In this document: positions 54,788 through 62,116 of the stretch, one piece after another
Position numbering within the stretch: the first letter of the stretch is position 1
How the letters are laid out: each line of letters starts with the position of its first letter
Virus record (IMG/VR): IMGVR_UViG_3300035180_002081
Span: 1-62,116 of that record
From: a virus
Length of the DNA: 62,116 nucleotides
Direction: 5' to 3' (one strand)
Made by a program: the position numbers and the translations under genes
Notes under the pieces: generated by a model
Told to the model about the DNA's origin: nothing
What the model saw: the letters and a program-made list of their open reading frames with translations, nothing else
Database searches by the model: none

Positions 54788-54825
54788 TGCCCGCAGCCCG
54801 AAGCCGCGGAATGGAGTTGAGACTC

Positions 54826-54918
54826 ATGGACCATACGGATCGAAATCACACCCCGCAAGCTGAACGCCTGGTCTCGCTGCGTGCCCGCGTGTCGACGCGA
54901 GCGCGAGGGGCACGCTGA
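54826..54918 (+). CDS. Possible leader peptide, 30 aa
   Basis: ATG 54826 has ggag eight bases upstream and gives MDHTDRNHTPQAERLVSLRA plus ten residues; an ATG five codons before shares the frame. The stop overlaps the initiator ATG (TGATG), so translation of this peptide could couple initiator expression. Composition is basic; low confidence. Confidence 0.35.
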   Translation: MDHTDRNHTPQAERLVSLRARVSTRARGAR

Positions 54919-56021
54919 TGTCGTGGGCTCGCTTCGACGACGACGTGCTCGACCACCCGAAGCTGCTGATGGTCTCCGACCTCGCGGCGCATCTGTGGTT
55001 CAAAGCGATCGTCTGGTCGCGCAAGCAGAAGACCAACGGCGTCGTGCCGCGCCACGTCATCGCGACGCTCTTGCGCGTCAAGAAGACGGACGCGCTCGCG
55101 AAGGAACTCGTCGACGCGATCCCGCCAGGCAAGTCGGCTGGCCTGTTCGAGTCGATCGACGGCGGGTGGAAGATCCACGACTTCGATCATTTCGGGCCCC
55201 CGCAGCGCGAGGAACTCTCGGAAACGCGCGCCGAAGCAGGGCGCCGAGGGGCGGCGAAGCGATGGCAAACCGATGGCAAACCGGATGGCAAACGCGAGGA
55301 CGGAGATGGCAAGTTGCCATCCGCTTGCCATGCGGTGCCGATGGCAAACGATAGCTCACGTGCGGGCGCGCCTGCGCACCCGCTCCCGGGCGCACCTGCG
55401 TTCCCGTCCCGTCCCGTCCCGTCCCGTCCCGTGCTTGCTGACGCAAGCACGCAGGCTGCGGGCGAGCCGGCGAATGAGCATGGCCCTCGACCGTCGTTCG
55501 GGAAGGCCCCGCACGGCGGCAAGACCCTCGCCGAGAAGCAGCGCGACGTCGACGAGTGCGCTAGCTACCTGGCCTCGCGGATGGCGACGCTCGGCGTGCA
55601 GGACGAGCGCGACCTGCGCGGGTGGCTGACCGAGACGCTGCCCGAGTTCCCGATCCCTGCCGACACGCCGGTGCTCCCGCTCCTGCGGCTCGCCTTCGCC
55701 GCCGTGCGCGACTCCGCCGCGGCGACGCCGGGTATGCGCGCCGAATCGAAGCTCGCCCGGCTCCGAGCGCAGGTCGGGCTCAAGGCGGCCGACGACAAGG
55801 CCGACGGGTGGAGCTTCGCGCGGTCCGACGGGCAGGCAGGGAAGCTCGCCCCGAAGGCGCTCGAGCGAGGCGGCGTGGGCCCCGGCAGCGGCCTCGACAC
55901 GGCATCCGCGGTCGCCGACATGCAAGTGCTTGAGCGCGACCAGGAGCATGAGCGCGCGAAGCGGCGAGGCGGCGAAGCGAGCGCGACCCAGTTGTTCAGC
56001 GGCGTTCGGGGTGCAGCATGA
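54918..56021 (+). CDS. Replication initiator-like protein with internal origin
   Basis: The 367-aa protein begins MSWARFDDDVLDHPKLLMVS and continues LWFKAIVWSRKQKTNGVVPR, a winged-helix replisome-organiser N-domain as in many phage O/DnaD-like proteins. Residues about 110-190 are low complexity where the DNA carries iterons and a CCCGT repeat. The C-terminal half is helical (TLAEKQRDVDECASYLASRM, LPLLRLAFAAVRDSAA), a likely helicase-loading part. It overlaps the DnaB gene (ATGA). The role is inferred from position before the helicase and from the iterons, as in lambda O. Confidence 0.72.
   Translation: MSWARFDDDVLDHPKLLMVSDLAAHLWFKAIVWSRKQKTNGVVPRHVIATLLRVKKTDALAKELVDAIPPGKSAGLFESIDGGWKIHDFDHFGPPQREELSETRAEAGRRGAAKRWQTDGKPDGKREDGDGKLPSACHAVPMANDSSRAGAPAHPLPGAPAFPSRPVPSRPVLADASTQAAGEPANEHGPRPSFGKAPHGGKTLAEKQRDVDECASYLASRMATLGVQDERDLRGWLTETLPEFPIPADTPVLPLLRLAFAAVRDSAAATPGMRAESKLARLRAQVGLKAADDKADGWSFARSDGQAGKLAPKALERGGVGPGSGLDTASAVADMQVLERDQEHERAKRRGGEASATQLFSGVRGAA
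55261..55349 (+). repeat. Iterons gatggcaaac in the initiator gene (candidate origin)
   Basis: Five direct copies of gatggcaaa(c) start at 55261, 55272, 55284, 55305 and 55340. Two inverted copies (ttgccat) lie at 55314 and 55325. The first three are spaced 11-12 bp, about one helical turn. Iterons inside the initiator gene are the hallmark of lambda-type origins. The encoded peptide is WQTDGKPDGKREDGDGK, a flexible linker. Confidence 0.78.
55403..55432 (+). repeat. Six CCCGT pentamers in the initiator gene
   Basis: Six perfect copies of cccgt, 5 bp each, encode part of a Pro/Ser/Arg linker (PSRPVPSRPV). Because 5 is not a multiple of 3, loss or gain of one unit would shift the frame and switch the protein off; three units would be neutral. 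It lies 54 bp after the iterons. Confidence 0.85.
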
Positions 56022-57466
56022 CCACCCAGCGCAAGCCTTGGCGCCCGGCGGTCGAGGTAGTCGACCTCGGAGGCCGCGTCCCGCCCCACAACGACGCTGT
56101 GGAGGCCGCCGTGCTCGCGCACGTGCTCGCGCACGGGGGGACCGCCCTCGACGAGCTGGCGGACCTACTGGGCGTTCAGCACTGGTACGCCGACGGAAAC
56201 CGGCGCGTGTACGCCGCTGCGGTGGAGCTGCACCGCGAGGGGCGCGCCGTCGACCTGCAGACCGTGGCCGAGAGGCTCCGGGCGCGCGACGAGATCCAAG
56301 CGATCGGCGGCGTGTCCTTCCTCGCGACGCTGATCGACTCGACGCCCGCCGTCGCGAACCTTCGCGCCCACGCCGAGATCGTCGTCGACCTCGCGACCAA
56401 GCGCCGCGCGATCGATACGTGCCAGCTCGCGGCCGCCGAGGGCTTCGGCGACACCGGCCCCACCCTCGCGTGGCTCGATGGGGTCGAGCAGAAGATCCAC
56501 GACCTCGCGCCCGCACGGCAGACGCGGGGCGTCGTCGATGCGTACGACCTGATGAGCGACTTCGTTCGGCGGATGGGGGACCCGACGCCGCCAGGCATCT
56601 CCACGGGGCTCGTCGACGTCGACCGCCAGCTCGGTGGGGGGATGCGAGACGGCGAGCTGATCATCGTGGCCGCGCGCCCCGGCATGGGCAAGACGGCGTT
56701 CGTCACCGGGCTGCTGATGTCCGTCGCCAGCGCAGGCCCGCTCTACGACGGGGCGGACATGGTCCGGCCGAACCTCGGCGCGATGCTGTTCTCGCTCGAG
56801 ATGCCGGCTCAGCAGATGGGCGATCGAATCGCCTGCAGTGACGCGCGGGTGTCACTGTCCGCGCTTCGGTCGAAGTCGCTCACCCCGAACGCGGCGGACT
56901 CGCTCACTGAATCGGCCAGCAAACTCTCGCAGTTGCCGCTGTGGGTCGACGACACCCCTGCCATCACGATGATGGAGCTTCGCGCGAAGGCGCGTCGGAA
57001 GCAGCGCGAGTTCGACAAGGCCGGCCAGAAGCTCGCGCTCGTGATCGTCGACTACCTGCAGCTCATGAAGGGCAGCGGCGAGGACAATCGAGAGCAGGAA
57101 ATCAGCAGCATCTCGCGCGGCCTGAAGCAGATGGCGAAAGAGCTGAAGCTGCCCGTCGTCGCACTCTCGCAGCTGAACCGAGCCGTCGAGACGCGCAGCA
57201 CGAAGGACAAGCGCCCGCAGCTGTCGGACCTGCGCGAGTCGGGCGCCATCGAGCAAGACGCCGACGTGATCCTCTTCGTCTACCGGCCCGAATACTACAT
57301 CTCCGACAAAACTTCGGCCGACGCGCACAAACTCGCCGGGTACGCGGAAATCATCTTCGCGAAGCAGCGGAATGGGCCGACTGGACGAGTCCCCGTGACG
57401 TTCGTCGAGAGCTGCGCTCGGTTCGAGAACCGTAGTCGCGACTCGTACAGCGACAGCGACGAGTGA
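56018..57466 (+). CDS. dnaB: DnaB-type replicative helicase
   Basis: The 482-aa hexameric helicase has the DnaB N-domain (PPHNDAVEAAVLAHVLAHGG, RVYAAAVELHREGRAVDLQT) and the RecA-like C-domain with Walker A IIVAARPGMGKTAFV near residue 225, Walker B LALVIVDYLQLMKG near 345, VVALSQLNRAVETR and the arginine-finger segment LSDLRESGAIEQDADV. An insertion follows Walker A (GPLYDGADMVRPN). The order initiator then helicase and an ATGA overlap mirror lambda O and P with a self-encoded helicase. It unwinds the origin. Confidence 0.95.
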   Translation: MTTQRKPWRPAVEVVDLGGRVPPHNDAVEAAVLAHVLAHGGTALDELADLLGVQHWYADGNRRVYAAAVELHREGRAVDLQTVAERLRARDEIQAIGGVSFLATLIDSTPAVANLRAHAEIVVDLATKRRAIDTCQLAAAEGFGDTGPTLAWLDGVEQKIHDLAPARQTRGVVDAYDLMSDFVRRMGDPTPPGISTGLVDVDRQLGGGMRDGELIIVAARPGMGKTAFVTGLLMSVASAGPLYDGADMVRPNLGAMLFSLEMPAQQMGDRIACSDARVSLSALRSKSLTPNAADSLTESASKLSQLPLWVDDTPAITMMELRAKARRKQREFDKAGQKLALVIVDYLQLMKGSGEDNREQEISSISRGLKQMAKELKLPVVALSQLNRAVETRSTKDKRPQLSDLRESGAIEQDADVILFVYRPEYYISDKTSADAHKLAGYAEIIFAKQRNGPTGRVPVTFVESCARFENRSRDSYSDSDE

Positions 57467-57531
57467 ATCGGCACCAACAATCGACGTGACGTGCTTGCGG
57501 CTCTCTCTCGCGACGTGAGAGGGAGATCGCA

Positions 57532-57987
57532 ATGGCCCCGCCGTGTGTGCGATTCACCGTCAGCGGATTGCGCTTGGTCTCCGAGGCCAACGCGCACGAG
57601 CACCATTGGTACCGGAAGCGGCGCGCTGAGCTGCAGCACGCCAAGACGGCGCCCGAGATGCGCGCTGCGCTCGCGAAGGAACGCGCACGCCTCGCCGTCG
57701 AAACGAACGACCGCCTGCCGAACAACGTCGGGGCGTGGCTCTCGGGCGCGCTGCTCGTCACGATCACACGCATCGCGCCGAGCCGAATCCGGGACAGCGA
57801 CAACTTGACCGGCTGCGCGAAGCACGTTCGCGACTGCATCGCCAAGGTGCTCGGCGTCGACGACTCGACGGACCGAATCGTCTGGCGCGTCGAGCAGCGG
57901 CGCGGAGGAGTCCGGGAGTACGGAGTGGAGGTCACGATCTCGACGCGCGAGATGTGCCCGCACTGCGGCGGCGTCATGGCCGCTTGA
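57532..57987 (+). CDS. rusA: RusA-family Holliday-junction resolvase
   Basis: The 151-aa protein has the RusA core: GALLVTITRIAPSRIRDSDN, LTGCAKHVRDCIAKVLGVDD and STDRIVWRVEQRRG. The family's Asp residues fit (SDN, RD, VDD). RusA-type nucleases cut four-way junctions in recombination and replication. It begins with VRFTVSGLRLVSEANAHEHH, as is usual in the phage group, and ends in a CPHCGG tail. A gagggag site precedes the ATG. It complements the recombination genes. Confidence 0.82.
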   Translation: MAPPCVRFTVSGLRLVSEANAHEHHWYRKRRAELQHAKTAPEMRAALAKERARLAVETNDRLPNNVGAWLSGALLVTITRIAPSRIRDSDNLTGCAKHVRDCIAKVLGVDDSTDRIVWRVEQRRGGVREYGVEVTISTREMCPHCGGVMAA

Positions 57988-58009
57988 ACGAATCGAAGGG
58001 AGCGGCCGA

Positions 58010-58486
58010 ATGATGACGGGATTCGACACGAACCGTGACTGCGTGATCCTCGCGCGCGCAGCGTGCCTCGCGAAGCGACTGAACGCCGGCCACACCAGCC
58101 TGGTCGAGGAGTTCTCCGTCCTGCTCGCCGAGGTCAGGGTGCACGAACTCGTGCGCGACCAGCTCGTCGCCGACGCGGTCCACTCGATGGAGACGGCCGA
58201 GGGCGCGATGCTCGCCGGGCTCACCGAGTGCAACCGGCTGCGCGCGCTGGTCTCGGAGCTGTCGGGCGAAATCGAGCGGCTGCGCGTCATTGCGACCCGC
58301 GAGGCCCCGTTCGTCGCCGCCATCGAGGTCGCGCCGCGCGAGAACGGAACCCCGCTGCTCGTCATCTGCGCGCCGGACCGCGAGACCGAAGACCGCCTCG
58401 CCGCGCTCGCGTTCGCGACCATGTCCTGCGCTGGTGCGTCGATCGAGCCCAGCGCGCCGATCACGCGGATCGGGAATGCCGCGTGA
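58010..58486 (+). CDS. Hypothetical protein, 158 aa
   Basis: Start ATGATG at 58010/58013 with an aagggag site. The N-terminal two thirds are helical (CVILARAACLAKRLNAGHTS, RALVSELSGEIERLRVIATR). The C-terminal third is beta-rich (FVAAIEVAPRENGTPLLVIC). No family. The stop overlaps the next GTG. Confidence 0.6.
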   Translation: MMTGFDTNRDCVILARAACLAKRLNAGHTSLVEEFSVLLAEVRVHELVRDQLVADAVHSMETAEGAMLAGLTECNRLRALVSELSGEIERLRVIATREAPFVAAIEVAPRENGTPLLVICAPDRETEDRLAALAFATMSCAGASIEPSAPITRIGNAA

Positions 58487-58734
58487 CGAGGTCCGTCATC
58501 TGCGCGCACGGGATCGCCGAGCTGCGGTGTCGCGACTGCACCGCCGTCGGCACCGTGAACGACTTCGTCGACGCGCACCCCGAGGGCGCTGACCTCGAAG
58601 AGGTCGCCGAAGCGCTCGGCATCTCGAAGCAAGGCGTGCTCCGCATCGAGCGGCACGCGATGGGCCGCATCCGACGCGAGCCCGGTCCCACGTTCGCGGT
58701 TTTTCGAGCCGTAGTGAAGGAGTTGGCCGCATGA
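58483..58734 (+). CDS. Sigma-region-4-like HTH protein, 83 aa (paralogue of 52979)
   Basis: GTG overlaps the previous stop. ICAHGIAELRCRDC is followed by NDFVDAHPEGADLEEVAEAL and the HTH GISKQGVLRIERHAMGRI. Both the Cys pair and the F(I/V)xAHPxGAxLEEVAxALG block match the gene at 52979. The recognition helix differs (SKQGVLRIE instead of TRERVRQIE), so the two may read different sites. Confidence 0.65.
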   Translation: MTRSVICAHGIAELRCRDCTAVGTVNDFVDAHPEGADLEEVAEALGISKQGVLRIERHAMGRIRREPGPTFAVFRAVVKELAA

Positions 58735-59018
58735 AACGGCACGTCAAGAAGAAGACGCAGGAGCAGGAGTCGCGCGAGATGCTCGCGACGGTGCACGCGA
58801 TCGTGCTGACCGCGACGCTCGCGAGCCCGAAGGTGCCGATCACCGCGATGGAGGCCGGCGTTCTCCGCCGCCAGCGCGCGCGCATCCGCAACGCCATCCA
58901 CTCGAGCGGCCGCCCCCGCTGGCGCGACCTGCACACCGCCGCGAAGAACTTCGCGCCGTTCGTCGGCATCGAGCGCCGTGCGGCCGAGACCGCGACGTAC
59001 GAGGAGGCTGCAGCGTGA
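58731..59018 (+). CDS. Hypothetical protein, 95 aa
   Basis: The ATG overlaps the previous stop (ATGA). A basic Lys/Arg start (KRHVKKKTQEQESREMLATV) and helices (ITAMEAGVLRRQRARIRNAI) give a small DNA-binding-like protein. No family is recognised. Confidence 0.55.
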   Translation: MKRHVKKKTQEQESREMLATVHAIVLTATLASPKVPITAMEAGVLRRQRARIRNAIHSSGRPRWRDLHTAAKNFAPFVGIERRAAETATYEEAAA

Positions 59019-59359
59019 TCGCCCTCGCCACCGAGCCTCGCCCGATCCTCCCGCCGCACCCGCCCTCGCCCGAGGTCGGCCACCCGTCGGCCACGCCGAT
59101 CCACATCGTCGCCGCCATCGTGCAGTGCGGCGAGGACGCGTGCCGCTGCTACCACGGCGTCGTGCGCATCTACGACCGCGTGGCGTGGGTCTCGCGCACC
59201 TGGCCCCGCATCGGCGAGGACCCGCAGCGCCTGATCGCCGAGACCCGCGCGTACATCGCTGGGTGGCGCGCCGACGGGTACGCCATCGACGACTCGAGCC
59301 TCGAAGCGTTCGCGCGCGCCAACCCGCCGCCGAAGACCGACCGCAAGAACCTGCACTGA
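59015..59359 (+). CDS. Hypothetical protein, 114 aa
   Basis: GTG overlaps the previous stop. A Pro-rich start (PRPILPPHPPSPEVGHPSA) leads to a strand-rich Cys region (IVAAIVQCGEDACRCYHGVV) and a helix (ETRAYIAGWRADGYAIDDS). A Cys-x4-Cys-x-Cys cluster might bind metal. Unrecognised. Confidence 0.55.
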   Translation: MIALATEPRPILPPHPPSPEVGHPSATPIHIVAAIVQCGEDACRCYHGVVRIYDRVAWVSRTWPRIGEDPQRLIAETRAYIAGWRADGYAIDDSSLEAFARANPPPKTDRKNLH

Positions 59360-59387
59360 ATCGCGCCACGGCGCCGAGGAGACGAGC

Positions 59388-59921
59388 ATGGCCCGACGAC
59401 GTTGTTTCGACGATGACCTGGCGTGGTTCTACCGGGAGGCCGCGGGCGAGATGGGCGTGCGCGCCATCCCCATCGAGCCGTCCACCGGCAGCGGCACGCA
59501 GCGCGACGACGGGCCGAGCGATCGCATGGTCGCCGCTGCCACCCGCTACCGGCGCATCGCCGAGGCGCTGTGGTCGCTCCCGCACGAGCATCAGCGCGCG
59601 CTCCGGCTCGTGCACACGGGGCGTACCCCGGGGCAGGAGAAGCGCTTCGAGAAGCTCGGAGACGCCGCCCCCGTCGCCTTCGACCTCGTCGGGCACGACG
59701 CTGCCATCGCGCTCCTGAAGCTCTCCGGGAAGCGCGCGTGCCGCGACTACGACCAGGCGTGCGCCGCGCTCGCGAAGCTCCGGCAGCAGGCTGAGGCCGC
59801 CGTTGCGCAGGCGCTGAAGGAGTTCCACGCGGCCCGCAGCGTCGTCCAGGATCTCGAGAGCGCCCGGAAGTCCGCGCGGCGTCGTGACCGCGTCCTCGCT
59901 ATCCTCGGGGAAGCGGCGTGA
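59388..59921 (+). CDS. Hypothetical protein, 177 aa
   Basis: The ATG has a gccgaggagac site. The N-terminus has an acidic and aromatic part (DDDLAWFYREAAGEMGVRAI). Then come RYRRIAEALWSLPHEHQRALRLVH, a pattern like a small antitermination or sigma-type helical domain (RIAEALWSLPHEHQRAL), and a long helix at the end (QQAEAAVAQALKEFHAARSV). A regulator role such as late-gene control is possible but unproven. The end overlaps the next GTG. Confidence 0.6.
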   Translation: MARRRCFDDDLAWFYREAAGEMGVRAIPIEPSTGSGTQRDDGPSDRMVAAATRYRRIAEALWSLPHEHQRALRLVHTGRTPGQEKRFEKLGDAAPVAFDLVGHDAAIALLKLSGKRACRDYDQACAALAKLRQQAEAAVAQALKEFHAARSVVQDLESARKSARRRDRVLAILGEAA

Positions 59922-60334
59922 CCACCAAGGCCCGGCCCGCACGCGATCGGAAGCCGCCTCGCATGTCGCGGCACCTGACGCTGCGCGAGGTCGCGGACAT
60001 GCTCGGCATGAAGGGGCCGACCGCCCCACGGCGCATCCGCGAGCAGCTCCTCCGGCTCGAGGAGCGCACCGGCAAGCGGTTCCTCGTCCGCATGGGCTCC
60101 GACGGGACGGGCACCCGCTACATGGTCACGCTCGCGACGCTTCGCGAGCACCACCCCGACTTCTTCTACCGGCGCGACGAGGCGGCCGAGACCCTGCGGA
60201 CCTACGTCGAGGGCATCGAGGAGCGCTTCGAAGACCTCGCCGATCGCATCGAGGTGCTCGCGAAGGAAGTCGCGAACCGCCTGCAGAACATCGGCGAGCG
60301 GGTCCAGGTGCTCGAGGGGAAGCGGGCCGCGTGA
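59918..60334 (+). CDS. HTH protein with coiled-coil tail, 138 aa
   Basis: GTG overlaps the previous stop. RHLTLREVADMLGMKGPTAP and RRIREQLLRLEERTGKRFLV resemble a MerR/HTH_17-like start. After VRMGSDGTGTRYMVTLATLR come EAAETLRTYVEGIEERFED and RIEVLAKEVANRLQNIGERV, a coiled coil for oligomers. It is the last gene before a 780-bp stretch that holds a tRNA. Confidence 0.65.
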   Translation: MTTKARPARDRKPPRMSRHLTLREVADMLGMKGPTAPRRIREQLLRLEERTGKRFLVRMGSDGTGTRYMVTLATLREHHPDFFYRRDEAAETLRTYVEGIEERFEDLADRIEVLAKEVANRLQNIGERVQVLEGKRAA

Positions 60335-60921
60335 CCAGTGCCGCCGAGTGACGGCAAGCGCCCGCCTGCGGGCTTCGAGTGAGTACGGCGCGTGGATGGG
60401 CATGCCCACCGCGACGCCATCCGCCCCACGCGAGGACGCTCGCGACCACGGGGCAACACGCCACCAACCTGCGCGGCCCTGGGCAGCGGGAAGGGTGGCA
60501 GACGCGCGCCGACGTGCCGGTTCGACCGGAGTTACGGCCGCGTCACCTCTTCCGCGCAGGGAAGCCCGCTACTCCGCGAAACCGGGCTTCTTCAACGACC
60601 CAGCTAGGCGCCTGCGCGTTCGGCATCCATCGCAGCAGCCGACGTTCGCGTCGGTCGGGTAGTCGCCGCCCCGAACACGGGGTCGAGGTCGAGCGGAGTC
60701 GCCGCCGGGGTTACAGCCGGAATCGCCCGCTGACGCGACAATGCTGCCACCTGCGGACCCGCCACGTGTGGGCACCGTTACGGCCACGCCGCTGCACGCG
60801 CTGAGCAACAAGTATCAGCCGTCGACGTGAGCCAGCCACCCCCAAGCACGCCGGCAACGGAGGGGGCAGCGGGAAGCTGAATGTGCCAGGCGCCAGACCC
60901 GCACAGGGCGAGGCGCCGCCT
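60335..60921. other. Non-coding stretch with two hairpins
   Basis: No coding frame here has a convincing start, codon use or protein pattern. A tight hairpin gcccgc-ct-gcgggc lies at 60360-60373, 25 bases after the last stop of the rightward operon. A second, gaagcccg (60561-60568) with cgggcttc (60583-60590), is followed by ttcaac. Either may be a terminator. The rest shows no tRNA or repeat that I can support. Confidence 0.5.
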
Positions 60922-60994
60922 AGCGGTGAGATGGCTCCGGCGAGCCTGTCGGAGTCATGATCCGACGCGGGTGGTTCGACTCCACCCACCGCTA
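60922..60994 (+). tRNA. tRNA with anticodon CAU (Met or Ile2)
   Basis: The 73 bases fold as a tRNA: acceptor agcggtg/caccgct (7 perfect pairs), D stem ggct/agcc with an ccggcg loop, anticodon stem tcgga/tccga with loop gtcatga (anticodon cat at 60956-60958), variable cgcg, T stem ggtgg/ccacc with loop ttcgact, and discriminator a. No CCA is encoded (ccga follows) and base 8 is A instead of T, so it is slightly degenerate. The anticodon is Met-type, or Ile if modified by TilS. Confidence 0.75.
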
Positions 60995-61118
60995 CCGAGT
61001 CCCCCCGTGCCGAGCCATGCGAATGGCCACCCAAAGCCGGCAGGGCGACGGGGAGACTCGCTGTTGTCGTCGACTCGTTTCGCGCGCTGACGTGCGCGCG
61101 CGCGGAGAAGGATCTGGA

Positions 61119-61409
61119 ATGCCGAGCGAACAGAAGCCGTCGATCGGGCGCGTCGTGCACTACGTCATCGCGCTCGACCACGTGGGGGAGCCCGTCGTTC
61201 AGCCTGCGATGATCGTCCGGTGCTGGCCCGAGTCGGTGAACATGCAGGTGCTGCTCGACGGCGGGAACGTGAACCGATCTCGGTTCGCCGCGCCCTCGCC
61301 GTTCGCGCCGACGGATGCCGAGTGCGCCGCTGGCATGGCGTGGCGGACCTCGGTGCACCACTCCGACGCGCAGGATCCCGGCACGTGGCACTGGCCGCCG
61401 AGGGTGTGA
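61119..61409 (+). CDS. Hypothetical protein ending in a GTWHWP motif, 96 aa
   Basis: ATG 61119 has a ggagaagga site. The protein begins PSIGRVVHYVIALDHVGEPV, has a beta centre (MQVLLDGGNVNRSRFAA) and ends DPGTWHWPPRV. This layout (an early RVVHYV, a late GTWHWP) is common to small proteins of many phages and actinobacteria without known role. Upstream is the tRNA. A longer frame upstream lacks good codon use and is not taken. Confidence 0.7.
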   Translation: MPSEQKPSIGRVVHYVIALDHVGEPVVQPAMIVRCWPESVNMQVLLDGGNVNRSRFAAPSPFAPTDAECAAGMAWRTSVHHSDAQDPGTWHWPPRV

Positions 61410-61455
61410 CCACGCTCGACTGCCACTCTTCGGAATCGCCCTGAGCTGCTTGCTG

Positions 61456-61478
61456 GTTTCGCGCGGCGCATGCGAAAC
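61456..61478 (+). terminator. Hairpin before the repeat-protein gene
   Basis: gtttcgc (61456-61462) and gcgaaac (61472-61478) form a perfect 7-bp stem in the 124-bp gap between 61409 and 61534. No T-run follows. It may be a weak terminator or a regulatory RNA element. Confidence 0.4.
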
Positions 61479-61533
61479 GCGGAGTGCGTCGGAGCCGTCG
61501 ACTCGACACGAGCCCGCGCAGGAGCGATTCCGA

Positions 61534-62116
61534 ATGGCCAAGTCCAAGCCTGCTCGCAAGTCCGTGGCGAAGAAGAAGCCCGCGCCCAAGTTCACCGCCG
61601 CCGCGCCGGTCTCGGCCACCTCGGCGAAGCCTGCGACCGTCCTCGTACTGCGCACGTGCATGGCCGACATGGGCGGCACCCACTCGAGCGCGCGGCGCTT
61701 CATCTGGCCCGCCAGCGGCCCCGTGGCGGCGCCCGATTGGGACCCGTCGCCCGTGTGCGGCCACGGCCTGCACGGCCTGCTGTGGGGCGCCGGTGACGCC
61801 GGGATGCTCCGCTGGCAGGCCGACTCGAAGTGGCTCGTGGTCGAGGTGGTGGCGAGCGACGTCGTCTCGCTCGACGACGGCGCCAAGGTGAAGTTCCCGC
61901 GCGGCGTCGTCGTGTTCTGCGGCGACCAGAAGGCCGCGAGCGACTACATCGCCGAGCACGCGCCGAAGGGAACGATCGTGCACGGCGCGACGGCGACCGC
62001 TGGCTACGCGGGCACGGCGACCGCTGGCTACGCGGGCACGGCGACCGCTGGCGACACGGGCACGGCGACCGCTGGCTACGCGGGCACGGCGACCGCTGGC
62101 TACGCGGGCACGGCGA
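61534..62116 (+). CDS. N-terminal part of the DUF7666-like repeat protein (continues at 1)
   Basis: The ATG follows caggagcgat. A Lys/Ala/Pro-rich start (AKSKPARKSVAKKKPAPK) precedes a globular domain of about 130 residues: TVLVLRTCMADMGGTHSSAR, RRFIWPASGPVAAPDWDPSP, CGHGLHGLLWGAGDAGMLRW and SKWLVVEVVASDVVSLDDGA. The octapeptide repeats begin at 61987. The globular part (HGLLWGxGD, WLVVEV) is what I recall as the DUF7666 domain. No signal peptide is visible, so it is a cytoplasmic or virion protein. It ends at the contig break and resumes at 1-528 after removing a 10-base overlap. Confidence 0.78.
   Translation, partial: MAKSKPARKSVAKKKPAPKFTAAAPVSATSAKPATVLVLRTCMADMGGTHSSARRFIWPASGPVAAPDWDPSPVCGHGLHGLLWGAGDAGMLRWQADSKWLVVEVVASDVVSLDDGAKVKFPRGVVVFCGDQKAASDYIAEHAPKGTIVHGATATAGYAGTATAGYAGTATAGDTGTATAGYAGTATAGYAGTA
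61987..62116 (+). repeat. Start of the 24-bp tandem coding repeat
   Basis: About five and a half 24-bp units of the GTATAG type, continuing the array at 1-360. The last ten bases, ggcacggcga, repeat the first ten of the window. Removing this overlap puts the two parts in one frame. Confidence 0.95.

Noticed and set aside
60510-60545. Second tRNA-like T-arm (ggttcgacc near 60520)
   Set aside because: The sequences flanking the loop do not pair as a 5-bp T stem and no acceptor match is found upstream.
60348-60662. 104-residue open frame in the non-coding stretch after the rightward operon
   Set aside because: No ribosome site, codon use and composition like random GC-rich sequence, and it crosses hairpins.

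Overview
The window looks like the complete or nearly complete genome of a temperate, contractile-tailed (myovirus-type) bacteriophage, about 62 kb, with the contig broken inside a 24-bp tandem repeat. The last 10 bases equal the first 10. Collapsing that overlap joins the 5' part of a gene at the right end (from 61534) in frame to its 3' part at the left end (1-528), so the molecule is best read as a circle. The sequence is strongly GC-rich with G/C-ending codons. An Asp/Ala-rich lipoprotein of a type common in Myxococcota (Polyangia) and an integrase gene that contains its own attP, as described for Myxococcus phage Mx8, suggest a myxobacterial host. The host is an inference.

Layout. (1) 1-3000 (+): end of the repeat protein, a nucleotidyltransferase of the RNA-ligase type and small accessory genes. 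(2) 3.0-29.4 kb (+): a virion module in the order of phage Mu: terminases, DUF935 portal, gpI-type protease with a nested scaffold start, capsid, gp35/gp36-like proteins, gpG, gp38-like protein, sheath, tube, a tail chaperone pair with a CCCTTTT -1 slippery site, tape measure, gpN, gpP, gp45, gp46, gp47, gp48, then fibre-like proteins including one with an SGNH-hydrolase domain. A reverse-strand lipoprotein gene interrupts the baseplate genes. (3) 29.4-34.3 kb (+): lysis region (membrane proteins, papain-like peptidase, GH25 lysozyme) followed by a phosphoesterase, an HExxH protein and a MazG-like protein. (4) 34.3-45.0 kb (-): early leftward operons with many small unknown genes and a recombination set (SSB, Cas4-like nuclease, Sak4-like ATPase, SbcC-like ATPase), led by a promoter overlapping a 34-bp palindrome. 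(5) 45.1-48.6 kb: the lysogeny switch: ImmA/IrrE-type protease, a membrane protein next to the repressor, repressor, Cro-like protein, excisionase-like protein and a P63C protein. (6) 48.8-62.1 kb (+): small early genes, integrase with attP matching the 3' end of tRNA-Glu, HNH protein, an initiator with iterons in its coding sequence, DnaB-type helicase, RusA-type resolvase, small genes, a tRNA with anticodon CAU and the repeat protein.

How the parts work together. Virion assembly is Mu-like but no MuA/MuB transposase is visible. Lysogeny instead uses a tyrosine recombinase. The repressor has no self-cleaving peptidase domain, so the ImmA-like protease is the likely inducer. Rightward replication genes (initiator, helicase, resolvase) and leftward recombination genes complement each other. 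Late genes run as one long co-directional block with stop/start overlaps and a few hairpins, two of which flank the segment from the capsid gene to the sheath gene.

Family names are recalled from sequence motifs and gene order. No database search was run.
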